Shown: positions 1-13,154, counted from the stretch's first letter. The stretch: DNA of 64,000 nt from Nymphaea colorata (GCF_008831285.2 NW_022204507.1:6530174-6594173); one strand, 5' to 3'. Numbers and translations: made by a program. Notes: generated from the letters alone by a model not told the origin.

Positions 1-242
1 TTTATAACTTAGCACTATCTATATTTGGTGATAAACATACATTAAGTTAATTATTTTTTATTTTATTAATATACCATAATAATTAAAAAAGGAATGGCAC
101 TTATAACATCAAATTTTTAATAGTAGAAAAATACTTTTTTTATAAAAGTAATTTGAACTTAAACATTGTTTAGATTACATTAGTGTTTATAATGAAGACA
201 TTAGGAGATTCATATTTTGTTCAGAACACTTTTTAACACAAA
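1..242. other. AT-rich intergenic sequence
   Basis: Very AT-rich sequence with no convincing coding content. The last 40 bases or so (a TTTTTAACACAAA-type string) resemble, in reverse orientation, the inner part of the inverted-repeat element at 11636-12013, so this edge may be one end of such an element. Confidence 0.5.
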
Positions 243-244
243 CA

Positions 245-370
245 TAAGAGGTGTGTTGATTTTTGTTTGTGATCGAAGTAGTGCGTGTGTGTGTGTGTAT
301 ATATATATATACATATATGTATATATATATAATGTAAGAGCTCTGTTGGCTTTTGTTTGTGATCCAAGTA

Positions 371-406
<36 letters not shown>

Positions 407-446
407 GTTGTAAGAGGTCTGTTGGTTTTTCTTTGTGATCGAAGTA

Positions 447-481
<35 letters not shown>
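245..481 (+). repeat. Three tandem units, each ending in (GT)n(TA)n
   Basis: Units start near 245, 335 and 411. Each begins with a TAAGAG...TGTTGG...TTTGTGATCnAAGTAGT core of about 40 bases and ends in a (GT)n run followed by a (TA)n run of variable length. The core resembles the reverse complement of the left arm of the element at 11636-12013. The array therefore looks like a transposon end amplified together with its flanking microsatellite. The YIYIYI-type open frames here are microsatellite translations, not genes. Confidence 0.8.
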
Positions 482-600
482 GAATGGTGACTTGACTTTT
501 TAGAGTTATTCAGCCATCTAATCACGGTTGTTGATCTGACTTGATAGATAGTTAGGAGAAAAATAAAGAGAAAAAAGTGATATGTATTTTCATTATCTAT
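482..600 (+). mobile_element. Partial copy of hairpin-ended MITE family
   Basis: A GGTGACT...TTTAGAGT...CAGCCATCTAA core followed by a GAGAAAAA-rich stretch matches the left half of the MITE copies at 12190, 31607 and 37705. The right half is missing. As in the other copies it abuts a (TA)n tract, here at 470-481. Confidence 0.5.
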
Positions 601-622
601 TATTAGTTATATACACACACAC

Positions 623-671
<49 letters not shown>
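601..671. repeat. (AC)n(AT)n microsatellite
   Basis: A short (AC)n run followed by roughly 45 bases of uninterrupted AT. Confidence 0.95.
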
Positions 672-678
<7 letters not shown>

Positions 679-732
679 TGACAGTGCTATCTCTTTTATA
701 ACAAAAAATATTGAGAAAAGCCTTATCAATGT

Positions 733-880
733 TAATTATTTGTTTCTATTCAACAGGGTGGTTCCCTTCTTTTTTGACTTCTCCACCACTAAAAGTGAAG
801 TATTTTCGAAGAAAGAAATAAAGTGACAGCTCCACTCATTTTGAGTTCTTATGCACGTCTAGAGAGAGGGGGAGGAGAGA
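733..880 (+). repeat. Direct repeat, copy 1
   Basis: It shares with 1413-1560 the order TTTCTATTCAAC, GGGT, CCACTAAAAGTGAA, GAAGAAAGAAA, AGCTCCA and a terminal GA-rich run. The two copies are diverged and about 680 bases apart. Possibilities are two ends of an old element with short direct terminal repeats, or a tandem duplication. Confidence 0.65.
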
Positions 881-1412
881 GAGCAAACAGAAAGATGGAA
901 TTCCTTCCGGCATAAGCTAGTGACGATCGGCAACCATGAAGGTTCATGAGTACCGTGGTGTAGGTACTATGAATAGGTTTAAAATAGGGAAGGGAAGCTG
1001 GTCGACCAAGGCAGGGCATCTTTCAGATGTGGTTTCATTAGCATATGTGTTTTCTATATGCTTTTGTGGTGATGCTGCTTTGTGTTGAAGTCGGTGATAT
1101 ACATGAGAGACTTCCTTCATAAAAAAGGACAAAAAGTTGCGGAAACTTGTTCTTCTGCTTGAAGAGCCACATTTAGCACATGTTGAATCATATAAATTAG
1201 ACTGTCAATTGCTTCTGCTGTAACAGATTTGGATTTTTCATGTTGCCATGGTATTCATAATTCCTGTCTTTGATAGCCACCATATTGCCATGGGAAGCAC
1301 AATCTACCAACTTCACATAAGTATTTTGATTCGAGCCTTTCTATTCCACCTCTAAGTCTGCGTCTTTCCCACCAAGACAGGAACTTTAATATCAACAATG
1401 TCATATCATGTA
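881..1412. other. Spacer between the direct repeats, unassigned
   Basis: Open frames on both strands are under 65 codons and match nothing I recognise. If the flanking repeats are terminal repeats, this is the internal part of a small element. Confidence 0.4.
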
Positions 1413-1590
1413 AATTAATGGTTTCTATTCAACGGGGTCCTTCCTCTCTTTTTCTACTTGTCTACCACTAAAAGTGAAAGTGAGGTGGAAGAAAGAAACA
1501 GAGTAAGAGCTCCATGCCCTTTGACTTCTCTTGCATGAAGAGAGCAAGAGAGAGAGAGACTAAGAGAGAGAGAGAGAGAGAGAGAGAGAC
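1413..1590 (+). repeat. Direct repeat, copy 2, with (GA)n tail
   Basis: Partner of 733-880. Here the terminal purine run is expanded into an almost pure (GA)n tract at about 1545-1589, against a short mixed GA run in copy 1. Confidence 0.65.
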
Positions 1591-2691
1591 GGGAATTACA
1601 TGTTTTGTTCTTATTTTAAATAGTAGTCTGTGCTGGCGAGTGAAAACGAGAGATGAGCCCGACAAATCCTAAGATCTGTTTTAGCAAAAGAACTGAAGTA
1701 TGCAACTTTAGTTTGAAAGCGGAGAGCACTTCAGGACGTAGTGGATCCTTCAGGTCCCTTTTTCAACAGTACCGAGGAGTAACCAGTCATTACATAATCA
1801 AGATGGTTGAAGTTTTCTTGGGAATAAGATGAATGGTGAAGAAGTTTAACAACACTGTGATTGTTCTGATTCTCAAGATATAAGGAGCTACAAGTGTGCA
1901 CCAGTGGCAACCTATTTCCCCATGTAACTTCTTATATAAGGTCATTTCAAACGTGCTGGCTCTTAGAGAGGCTTTAGGCAACACAATCCCAATTGTGAAA
2001 TAAATTTTTCGTTGACCTATTATAGCCCCTGTTTAGATGGAGGGAAAGAATGGATTTGGGAAGAAAAGGAGAGGAAAGAAAATAGAATGAAACAAATTGT
2101 TATAAAAGCTTGTTTGAATAGAAAGAAAAAGAATTGTTTAAACTATGTTTGTTTAGACTACATAAAGGAAAAGAAAGAAATAATTTAAGTTGGTTTACCA
2201 TAATACCCCAAAGACTCTAGAACTTATTATGCAAGTGAAATATTTTTGATTCAGTTATACGGCTGGATTCGAAGGTCCCATGTCAATCTTTAAAAACCTA
2301 TTTTATATGTAGCATAATATTTATTTATATATATATATATGTTTGTTTTCCTTATATAAATTTTAAATAATTTATCACCTTAAAATCAACAATGAAAGAT
2401 AAACTTTAGCAACAGAGGACTTACGAATGTAAAACGCCAAGCATTTTATCTATGCAACCATTAACATGTGTGAAGGCCTTCATCTAAGAAATCCATTTAT
2501 TTCTTGCTTCATATTAATAGGGATCCTTAGATAACTTTATAAGATATAATAATGGTTTCCATAAATTATTTCTTGCCATTCATACTTGCATCTCATCAAT
2601 CATTTCCAATTTTGATCACAAATTGAAAATGTCATGCTATCGTTTAACAAGTGATGTCCAGTTCTTCATGCAAATGGAACTAATATATAGT
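1591..2691. other. AT-rich intergenic sequence
   Basis: No supportable gene. From 2030 a GCCCCTGTTTAG-like start followed by AAAGAA-rich sequence looks like one end of a Tourist-type MITE, but no matching right end was found. Confidence 0.4.
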
Positions 2692-2897
2692 GAGACCACC
2701 GGTGGCAGAGCTAGCAATTTCTGATTGAAGGGCACTCTGTTTAGTTTTAAACTTGAAGGGTCACTCATATGTAAAAGAAAAAAACAAAAGAAACAATAAA
2801 AGTCAATTATGTTTACATATGTAAATAAGGCAAAATTTGTAGGCTGGTGGGGTAATTGACACACCAGCTACAATGTAACTCTGCCACTGGAGACCAC
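2692..2897. mobile_element. hAT-type MITE with perfect 8-bp TSD
   Basis: The 8-bp direct repeat GAGACCAC lies at 2692-2699 and again at 2890-2897. The 190-bp element between them (2700-2889) begins CGGTGGCAGAGC and ends ACTCTGCCACTG, giving imperfect terminal inverted repeats of about 12 bp. An 8-bp target duplication and a CAGTGGCRGAGC-like end are hallmarks of non-autonomous hAT elements. The interior encodes nothing. Mobilisation would need a transposase from elsewhere. Confidence 0.85.
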
Positions 2898-5800
2898 CTT
2901 GCGTTACAGATTACCTCTTCATGTTTCACCACATGGCACTTGTATTTGTCACTCGTCATGCGATAAAAATATTTTGGAGATGAATATTTCAATTTGTTTG
3001 ACTATCTTGGAAGGCTTGAAGTGAATTGTGGCTTCTGGAAGAAAGGAACATGCTTTTTGAGAGTGACTCTAGCACCGTTAGTAGCCATTCTTTGGAATTT
3101 GTAATTTCTTTTGAATTTTGACTATGATGCTCTGAGCAGCAGTGATCATCTGAGGAATTTGATGTGAAAGGATGGAGGCCTCATAGTGGCCTACTCCTTT
3201 TGAACATTCAAGAAGGTGAGCCTGCATATGCAGGTGGGGACATTCCACTTGAAGGGAATGAAGACAATGAAGCAAAATGAGTTTGAATATTATAATGAAG
3301 ATGAAGAAGATGAATAGATAAGTTGCATATTATAAATGTTTGATAGTATGATGTAAAAACAGTAAAAAGTTTATTGTAAAAGTCTTTAAGACCTCAAATT
3401 TTATCATGTTTATCATATCTTATCATTATTATGTCTGTAGATGAAGATTTGTTAATTTTTGTAATGTGTGTAATATTGTGATAAGTTGTTTTATATAGGA
3501 AACATTTTTCTTGGTTTTATCAGAATTTATCGCTACTTTTTTTTTAATTGCGAATGCATTACAAAAATAAATTTACAATATGTTACCATACATGTATAGG
3601 TTAGCCGGATCGATAAGTGATATCATACTGCTTTTACAAGATTGTTTCTTTCTTCAAATTAAGTTTCCTACAGTTTCAAGTATTGTCTTATGAGATTGAA
3701 TAATAACCAGGTGGCCAAATTTGTTCAACAAAATTAAGAGCCTCAAGAGAAGTTGTCTAGGGCACTGGCAAAAATTGAGCAGGGAAATAAAGCTGCTACT
3801 ATCTCGGAGGTTGTTCCATGTGAAGAATTGACAGAGTCTCATGGGGAGGAGGAGGAAATTTGGTGCAGAAGGCAATAAATTTTAGATACATGGGGTGATA
3901 GAAATCCAAGTTGTTTTCAAGTTGTAGTTCAAATAGAAATTATTTTTAATGATGATTAATTCTAACATTTAATTAAGAACTTTATTTTGATTGCACGCTG
4001 GGAAGGCACAAAATGACAAGAAAATGTGGATGAAGCTGGACTAGGGCTAGCTAGATGATAAAATCTTGAAGGGTCTGGTAATTAATAGCCATCATTTTCT
4101 TTCTTAATAAGACCAGAAAAAATATGTTATCAATTAAACATTTTCATGATTTGGGTCAAATGACTCATAAATCCAGTGTTTCTTTGGCCAATGTTTGCCA
4201 TGAGCCAGACCCAACTAGCATTCAATCGACCATTTTTTTTGTGTTAAGACTGAACCAATTCAAAAAATAAGTACATTCTATAGAGATCTTCCCTTGTGCC
4301 AGTGAGCAAGAGGAGTATTTCATCCTACCGCTCAACAAGAGGGGTATTTCATCCCTAGAGCCAATTCTGTGTCAAGTGTCCCACAGTTGCATGTTCATTG
4401 AAATTCAACAGAATCAGCCTCTGTGATGGTAAATCCTAATAAAATGTTATTATTTCATTGTCAGAAAATAAATAATGAATCATGACTAGTTTACACATAT
4501 AATTGAGCAAGGTCATCTGTAGACTTAGATAATGTTTGTTATTTTTTGGGTTAGGCATCTTCCCAGATAGAAAACATACTAGAAGCATCAAACAAAGCAG
4601 GGAATATATATTATATATATATATATATATATGAGTGTGTGTGTGTGTTGAAATTAGGCAGCTATTTCTGTGCTCGGATGGTTATTTTGTATTGTTAAAA
4701 CCTGCCATGAAAGTTGGATTCCATAATTGAAAACCATGGTCAAGCAATTGATTGTTGCAAATGCATCTTTTGTTATGTTTTTTATCGACACCAAACAAAC
4801 AAATAACCATCCAGCCGTGGAGGTTCATCTTTGAATCACTTGAATATTCAGAAATGATCACGCAAATCCGTTGTTAATCAGCCATTTTAATTACCCTTAA
4901 ACAAGTTTAAAGTATGATGACATTCGTTTACTTTCCAGTCAACTTGTACAATAGATGGATCATATGAATATCCCATCAAAGGAAGTAGGATGGCCCAGCA
5001 AAGCAAAATTACTATGACATTTCAAAAAATTGATTCCTCATGACATGAATAATTTCACGCTAGCCCGCCAACTTATGATCTTAACCCCTTCTTTAGTGGT
5101 GGAGCCAAGACTTTTTGGCTCAAGGGCACGTGAAGTCACCGACCTGGGTCTGATGTGGGGACTATGATGTGACAGCAACTAGGTCCAGCATCGTCTCAAC
5201 AATACTGTTGCAGGGCAATGGTGCACAGCAACCCACACTTCGCTTCAATACTTGCCTTCTTACAGCATGTTCACCACTTATTGTGGTTACCTAAGGAATA
5301 CGTTAAGATGTCACTCTTATTGATCAAATGGTGATTGGAATTCTTCAACACAAGAATATTCAAAAGCTATTACTTAAAATTGCTTGGATTGTGGAGAAGG
5401 ATGCAGAAAACACAAAAAGTTGCATGCAATCCCCGGTAAATGATAAAAGAACTTGTTACATCACTAGCTAATGTCCCAGCCACCGTAAGTCCCCTGGCAA
5501 GATGGTCCAATCTTGGTATCTATAAATTATGACATAGAAAGTGGATTAATTACTGTCATTTGTATATTTAATTACCTATTTGATGTCTCATGAATAGAAC
5601 GAGGGGCTCCCTCGACAGTTTCCGAACGCAAAAAAGCTCTTTGTTTTCACAAGGAGTGGCTGCCGGAAGTTCATGCAGCGCAATTGCATTATTATGCAAG
5701 AATTTTTTGTTAGGTACTGGAAAACTATATATTTTAAACTTAGAACATGGTAACTCCTCAACTTGATTGCAAGATAAGCTAAGCAAGGTTATAATCAATC

Positions 5801-6900
5801 ACCAAAATATGGAGTACATCACTAACTTGTGGAGTTTGGTGCATGTAGGATGGAGAATCTACCAGAGTCCAAAAATCACCAAAATGGTTTTCAGCTAGAG
5901 ATCAATCTGAAGAAAAATAGAACCCTAAAGGGGTAGTAGCAAAGCCAAATTTCTGACTGGGGGTAGTATTAGTTTAACTTTCAACTTTAAGGTATATAAA
6001 AAAATTGAAAAAAAAAAAGAAGTATCAATGACTGGTACGGGAAATTGCTTACAAAATCCGCAATGCGGCTCCATTACTTTTAAGGAGTCATTTGGAAGCA
6101 GGGACATTCATACAGTTTTCATAATAAGAACAACCACTAAATAGGTAGACAAAATTTGGGATGCTTAGCAGAAGTCTAACCGAGCGTGAGTGACTATACA
6201 CAATTTCCCTGGATCTCTTTCCTCCAATGAAAAAGATTGAAAACCAGAAGGTGACAAAACAGGACACATAATAACTACGTACCATGAAGAAGAGAAAAAA
6301 GATCTATTTAGATGGGTGCTTTATGTTACTTCGTGCCTAAGAAGGTGCAGTCCTTCCAGTTTTCACTTTTAACCTATACAAATCAGACCTTGGGGCATGC
6401 AATATATTGGATCATATAGATATGTAGCCCTCCACATACGTCAGCAGAAGTATATCGGATGCCCACCTAAGCAAGAAGTTAAGTCTAAGATGTCTGAGAA
6501 AACTTGTTCCTATAGATGGATAAGCAAATGCTAGTCCATCAATTCGAGATCCAATTCCAGATTTTTTAAAGTGATATCTCATCCACAGCATCGCATCGAT
6601 TGAGAAATCAACATGCGATATCCCATGACAATAATGGTGGCCAAAGTGCAATTTCTTCTCTCCACCGCCTGCAGACCCGAAGCCCCGATATGAGATTGAG
6701 TTGTGTGAACATCCGAATGCACAAGTATGCAGTGGAAAAAAGATGGGGTTGGGGTACTTTTGAATTTGTTAATAAAATGATGTTTATTTTAGACATGTTA
6801 ACTCTTTCATACATACATGCATATATATATATATATATATATATCCTCTTCTTTGAAGATATGTCTTTTCTATAATACCTTTTCTTGGACTGGGTACTCT
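2898..6900. other. Intergenic sequence without recognisable genes
   Basis: All open frames are under about 92 codons, overlap on both strands and show no recognised motif. An (AT)n(GT)n tract lies at 4611-4650 and an (AT)n tract at 6820-6845. A GGTGGAGCCAAGACTTTTTGG string near 5098 resembles a decayed hAT end, but no partner end was located. Confidence 0.5.
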
Positions 6901-8882
6901 CCTTTCATTATGGCTGTTACATTAATACAAATATGTTCATGTTGTCCCATGTCCACCTGAACTCTAAACCTGGTTATATATGTGTCATACAAATGCAAAA
7001 AAATTTTTGAACTGGTTATGATGAAAATAGTCCCAATTTACACCGAAAAAAAAAATTGGGAAGACAAAAGTGGAAGTTAAAAAAAAAAACTATAAAAGAC
7101 ATACCTTTTGAAAATTACTAAAATGTCCGCTTACTCTTGGGTATGTACTTTGGGTACCCTTAACTGGGCATTCAACTCAATCTACCCGAACTCAGCTGAA
7201 CGCTCTCCACTCACTGCCTCTTCATGAGCAACTGTCGCCACCCTTTCTCTCTCTGTCTCTCTTTCGCTTTCTGATTTAGCCTGATTTGTTTCTTTATTCT
7301 AAAACAGCTCTTAAGGATGGTAGGAAGATTAATGGACGATGTGGGCTATTAGAGAGAGAGAAATGCATGGAATATTCTTGTGTCAGATTTCCATTGCATC
7401 CATGGGTCACATTTTTCTTTCTTTGACAAGTAGCCTAAACCATTGCATCCAGCGTTGTTAGCCGACGTGAGGTCTGTGTGCATGACCTAGAAGAATGCCT
7501 CAGTAGGAAGCATATAAATATTAAACATCAATCAAGAAGAAGTTACATGGTGGTCCGGCCATCTGAAGAGCACGGCTGGACGTCGATGGATCGAGCCCAG
7601 TTTCTTGGACGGGCCTGCCCTGATTGCGTTTTGAGAAATCCAGGACTTGTCAAACACGATGAGCAGCCATTGACTCCACAGTTTTTCCAAAGGAAAAGGA
7701 CTGACCTCATCGGTTCGCAGTTTGAATGGGTTGCCACAAAACACAGTTACTCGTCGGTGGCAAAGCTAGATATTCAGGGCTGACAGGCAGGCCCTTCAAA
7801 AAATCGGTGGCCGAGGGATGCCATATGCGAATCAGCAAAATAGCTACGGAGCTTTAGCAAGTAAACTAATAATTTTTGTGTGCCTGTGTGGGCAATTGCC
7901 CAGAGAAGCCCACATGTTCCTGCATCATTCTTGATAAATAGGAGTTGCCTATTGTAATACTTATCAATCCGCCTTAATGGTAGTTTAATTCTTCATACTC
8001 TCACATTCTGTTTTTCTCTTGTAAAAGTTGGTTGGAATCAGCCGACTTGAATTGTAGGGGCTTGGCTTGGGTTGATCCAAAGTGTTATACAAATCGGCTA
8101 ATATTTATTTATTTATTTATTTATGTTTACTTAGAAGAAACTCTCTTCTTCATAAAACCACCAAGGTGGATGTACTGTACATCGTTCAACTCGAATGTTG
8201 TTCTTGCCATGGTTTGCAGACAAGAGAAATAACACACTAGAATGTGACAGCGGCCACAAGATTCAAACCTTGAATTCCTTGCATATGAACTGCCTTGCAG
8301 CCCAGTTGCCCTATGTGCCTTGAGGCAATCAGCCAATCTTTATTCAAGTGATTCGGAATGAAGCATGATTTAGCCAATTCATCGCCAATCGCCCATTTCA
8401 AAAGACGCAGATGTGCTTACAGGTTTCTTTCAGTTTCCACTTGATTTTACATTTCATTCAGGGAAATTTCCAAAATATTGACAAAGTAGCTCCCAGCTTG
8501 ATCTCACTCTCAAACTGCGGGCCAACACGGACCATCTACAGTCCAGCATCTGCAGTTTCGCATTGTTGAGGAATCGATCAATGACATCATTGGAGTTGGT
8601 CAAAGAGGTGCATCAACAGTTTAACCCAACCTGGGGATATCAAAGGGTTGGGTAAGGTCCGAGCAAGCTGGCTCTCACCTAAATGAATGTGGGTGAACCG
8701 GATCTGGAATAGCATTAGGCTGGACCAAGGCTTGACAAAGCCGTGCTTGGGCTGACCCAAGGCCTTTATTGGCAGTCCAAGCCTGTTCTGCTTAGTTATT
8801 GAGCCAGGGCCTGACCATCAACTTCATGTTTATCTTGTACTCGACCCGATATCTATCCTTATTTGAAACTCTTCACTTTTCA
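6901..8882. other. Intergenic sequence, possible old LTR remnant
   Basis: Sequence at 7870-8030 (a TGTGGGCAATTGCCC palindrome, a GATAAATAGGAG string and a CT-rich stretch) has the feel of an LTR promoter and R region, but no partner LTR is visible. An (ATTT)n run lies at about 8104-8126. A 101-codon open frame at 7478-7783 has no recognisable domain and is shadowed on the other strand by frames of about 65-70 codons, so it is not called. Confidence 0.35.
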
Positions 8883-9260
8883 AATTGGCAAATCCATATC
8901 TGTTGTTGTACACCTCCCTGCAATGGATAATACGAAATATGAAATTCCAAAACTTTTGGAAGCAGAAGTGCAATTAAGCAAAACAAGCATGAAGTTTTAC
9001 ACACATCATCCCAACTATGTTGCATTCTTATCCTAACGTCACCTGCATGCCTTACCGCTCCTCCCCCTGTTCCAAAAAAATAAAATAAGCAAATAACCAA
9101 GTATTACTTCAAGTCAATAATTTCTGTGGAAACATTGAGTAACAGCAGAAAATCTCATGGGCAGCCGTTTTTTAGCCCCATGTAGTAATCCAAGCTGCCT
9201 CTTGTGAAATACTCATGCTCAACCTGAATTGTTTGGTTCCTCATCAACCAAGTGGAGTCA

Positions 9261-9454
9261 ATCGAGTCTTCAGATCAGTGATGGCTTGGGAGCAAGAATG
9301 GATGCCTCTGAGATGGCTATCCAAGACTTGGTGGAGGAATTCCGTTGGGCAGCAACACAAACAGCCCCCATTGAGGAAGTCCCACATCAAAAAGATTGTG
9401 GTTGAGTTAACTGTCCTAAAGAGCACAGTTGCTAGTGGGGCGACTAGTTAATGA
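9261..9454. other. ~195-bp block in copies A and C, absent from B
   Basis: B reads straight from CAACCAAG...GATCAA into GCTAAATACAG, whereas A and C carry about 195 extra bases here. On the plus strand C can be read as a short frame with ARMDASEKAIQDVADEF, which faintly resembles the N-terminal coiled region of retrotransposon gag proteins. The frame is not kept between A and C at both ends. It could be an insertion in the A/C ancestor or a deletion in B. Confidence 0.4.
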
Positions 9455-11589
9455 GCTAAATACAGTTATTTGAGTCGATTTTTTCCCTCTTTACTTGCCT
9501 AGAAAATTCAATATAAGGAACTTCAACTTATTAACCGTGGTTAGTTGTCTCCTTGATTTGGTTGTTCACACTAAGATCCTGGTGGCTATATATTGAGAAA
9601 TCTACAGTGATATTTCTACCATTCATCTTTGTAGTATAAGTGAACTATGCTCTTTAAAACCTCGAGTTTGTGTAATCCAGTTAGATTGTTAATTCATCTT
9701 CTCCATCTCTAAGAGCCCTGTCCAGAGAAACCCTACATGATGCAGGAAAGGCAGAAATTAATAATATTTGCAAAATGAAGTGTTAAAGCAGGAGAGGTGC
9801 GTTGGGAGAATTCATATTAATGACATGCTTACGTGCCATGAGGAAGATCAAGGATCGGCATCTGCGTCCTCCTGTTTTGGATTCTTACATTTAATTCTGA
9901 AATCTTTTTGAAGAGAGCTAATGTCATCCAACCTCTCTGTAGAGCTTGGTCAGTTAGAATCTGAATTCACAAGCTCGAAAACGTTAGGAAAATTGGGCGT
10001 ATATACACATATCAGATGGTTAATCAAAGTCCATCTGAAATAGCTAAATAGGGATTTAACTGTTCGTTTGGCTGCCAGGTCAGCCTAAAAACTAGGCCCT
10101 AACATGGTGGAGTGGGCAAGTAAAGAATATGAGTCTATTTTCAAAACATGGATTGGTTTTGGAAATTTTTAATTTTTATTTTATTTTTTATTTTTTCTGC
10201 TGAAATACTAGAACTATAAACTTTTGAACTGAGAGCAAAACGTTCGACTTCCTATGTATGTATGCTTTATTTGTAATTAATTTGATAGATGAGAAACGAA
10301 ATTAAACTGATTACTTTACAAAACAAATCATCACAAGGTCTACATATCTAAGCTAACGTTTCTTCTTCCTGTTTATGTGGCTAAGGCCTTTTTCTCCCTT
10401 TCTCGGATGACAGAGTGTTTTATTTGAACAGAAATATGATCAGATATACCAAATGAACCATAAATATCCTGAAATTTTTTCACATTACTACAACAGCCAA
10501 CATATTTCCTTATCGCTGTCCTTTCCATGTCATGACATTATTATTTTGCTTATGCTAGTTGCGTTTCAAGTTGTTTCTAATTCTTCCAAGGCCAAAAGGG
10601 GCCATGTATATGTAGGATTGTTAACCTAAAGGCCCATTTGACAAAAGAAACAGCTTATAAGTATTCTATGAATATGCCAAAAAATCTTTGAAGAGACTCA
10701 TGAACATTACAACAAATGTGTTTCATAAATCTGTCTCAATCTTTAAAACGTATTCATAAAGCAGTTTACAAATTGTTCTCGTTGCCAACCTGTCCGATCC
10801 TAAGAGTTGCATATTTTTCATGTCTTGCTTCAGCTGTTTTGGATACAGAACTATTAAGTACGCCTTTCTTGCATGCTGAATTAAGGACTCTTAAATTGAT
10901 TTTAGCATAAAGTTAGACGATAGATACAAGTGAAATCACCCAGGCAGGCTGGGGTGGAACAGGAGAAGAGCGGTGGGATTCTATCGAGTTTTCTTGAGTC
11001 CAGCCTAATTGGGTCCGAATTGGTTGTACGTTGGAGTTGATTTTGCAGTACGTACTTGGAGTTCGATCAGCTCAAAATTGGGTTCAAGTAACTTTAAATC
11101 CTATGTATTTACTGTAAAATGGCAAAGAATTTCACTCTGATCAAATCTAGATTTAGGTTTCTAACTACCTAAGACAACCGAATCCAGTTAATGACTGGAT
11201 CTTATTTTCTCTCACGTGCCAGTTTAAACTACGATCGAACCTTGTGCTTGACCCTCGATAGTGAGGGGCTTGGTTGGTTACTGGTCTGGACTATGTTGAG
11301 AAATCGATCCTTGGGCCCAATAAACCTGGGTGTTGCCCAATCCATTTACTTAATGGACCTGGTCACCGAGGATGGGGGCTGTGTTACGGACTCAAGATGG
11401 CAGACTGTTTAGCTATGAATACCTATCATCCATAATTGAGGTAGATTAACTAATGTTTCTAATCTTGTTTAATTATGTGCTGAAATTCAAGGATTTTTCT
11501 TTTGGCATTCACAGTAATTGATTTGTACTTTAAAACTACCTTCTAAGAAGGTGTCCATACACTACAAGGGGTGGATCGTTGTGGTTCCA

Positions 11590-12174
<585 letters not shown>

Positions 12175-12189
12175 TGAGCGAGTGAGCAA

Positions 12190-12615
12190 ATGATGACTCT
12201 AGCTATTTATAGTCACCCTGCTATCTAACCAAGGCCGTCCATCTAATGCATATATATGGTTGAGAGAAAAACAAGAAGAAAAAGATGAAATTTAATACTA
12301 AATGACAAAAAGTCTATCACCATTTTTCATTGTTTTTTCTTAACCATCTATCATGATAGATCGAATGGCTCTTCCAGGGGCAGAACTAAGATTTTTTTAG
12401 GAGTGGGCCAAACAGTCCAACCTGCGGATCCGGGTGGGGCCAAACTGAACCCGAATCCAAACAATACAAGGCACAACTAAAAGTTTTCAATTTTTTCTAT
12501 GTTTTTTTTTTTTCAATTTGCTGGGGTGAGGCCATGGCCCAGGCAGGCCCCTCCGTCCCTGGTTCCACTTAAATGAGGATGACAATAAAAAGTTGGAGTC
12601 ACCATTCAATTTTCT
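12190..12615 (+). mobile_element. Hairpin-ended MITE, copy A, with nested hAT element
   Basis: It starts ATGACTCTAGC...TATTTATAGTCACC...CTATCTAACCAAGGCCGTCC and ends near GGAGTCACC, with ends that are partly inverse to each other. Related copies are at 31607-32155 and 37705-37930. A hAT-type element (12375-12560) has landed inside this copy but not in the copy at 37705. The left border is the (AT)n(GA)n tract. No coding potential. Confidence 0.6.
12367..12568. mobile_element. 186-bp hAT-type MITE with degenerate 8-bp TSD
   Basis: The element spans 12375-12560. It begins CAGGGGCAGAACTAAG and ends CTCCGTCCCT, and it shares both ends (GTCCAAC near the left, GGCCATGGCC near the right) with the 2.55-kb hAT element at 23149. 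The flanks GGCTCTTC (12367-12374) and GGTTCCAC (12561-12568) line up with the single GGCACTGC of the unoccupied site in copy C near 37885. So an 8-bp duplication has decayed since insertion. It is probably a short deletion derivative of the 23149 family. Confidence 0.75.
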
Positions 12616-12859
12616 TATGTCTAACATTTTTGTAGAAACAGTGCACGTTTTGTTCTTGAAACCGAAATAAAAGTTTGATTTACTTACCAAAATCTAGTTA
12701 CGTGCATGGTGTACAGCCTTTTAAAAAAAGCCAAGTGTACCATGACCCACTTGTATTGGGCCCCTCACCCACATTTTGGGGGTACTTGGCATGCACAAGA
12801 TCCTATGCACAATGCATTTGTTTACTGGTCTATGCATATAACCAGATTTGCTCGCTTAC

Positions 12860-12964
12860 CTACACAAGTCCTGGTGCTGCATGGGGCACCTCCTCCGGGA
12901 TAGTCAATAACTACTGAAGGATCTTGCCTGCAGATGTCATTGTTGGGATTGAGATTGAGATCAA
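12860..12964 (-). pseudogene. Exon-like piece of unrecognised gene (copy A, exon 2)
   Basis: On the minus strand TTTTGCAG precedes 12964 and GTAAGC follows 12860, good splice acceptor and donor matches around 105 bases. Continuing the phase of the upstream piece (ending 13155), it reads V-D-L-N-L-N-P-N-N-D-I-C-R-Q-D-P-S-V-V-I-D-Y-P-G-G-G and on to a C-V-G end, open throughout. DLNLNP resembles the EAR-like LxLxL repression motif but may be chance. The equivalent in copy C is 104 bases, so one of the two is frameshifted. I do not recognise the family. Conserved splice sites in two copies are the main support for coding origin. Confidence 0.45.
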
Positions 12965-13154
12965 CTGCAAAACTGGTCCGCAAAATATTTGAACCCACCA
13001 CTAGCCAGAGATGTTGAACAAGAAGAAGAAGAAGAAGATGATGATGAAGGAGAATTCACAAGGTGAAATGGTGATGGCAAAGGTGATGAAGATATAGGAG
13101 TAGCTAGCTATAGGCCACTAACACATAATGGAGTGAGCAGACAGATGATTATAC

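Noticed and set aside
5090-5160. Second hAT element beginning GGTGGAGCCAAGACTTTTTGG
   Set aside because: Only a left-end-like string is present; no inverse partner or 8-bp duplication was found nearby.
7478-7783. 101-codon plus-strand frame
   Set aside because: No recognisable motif, two overlapping frames of about 65-70 codons on the other strand, and an intergenic repeat-like setting.
8240-8340. Possible tRNA from a RATTCAAACC-like string
   Set aside because: No cloverleaf arms could be formed and the A and B boxes do not match.
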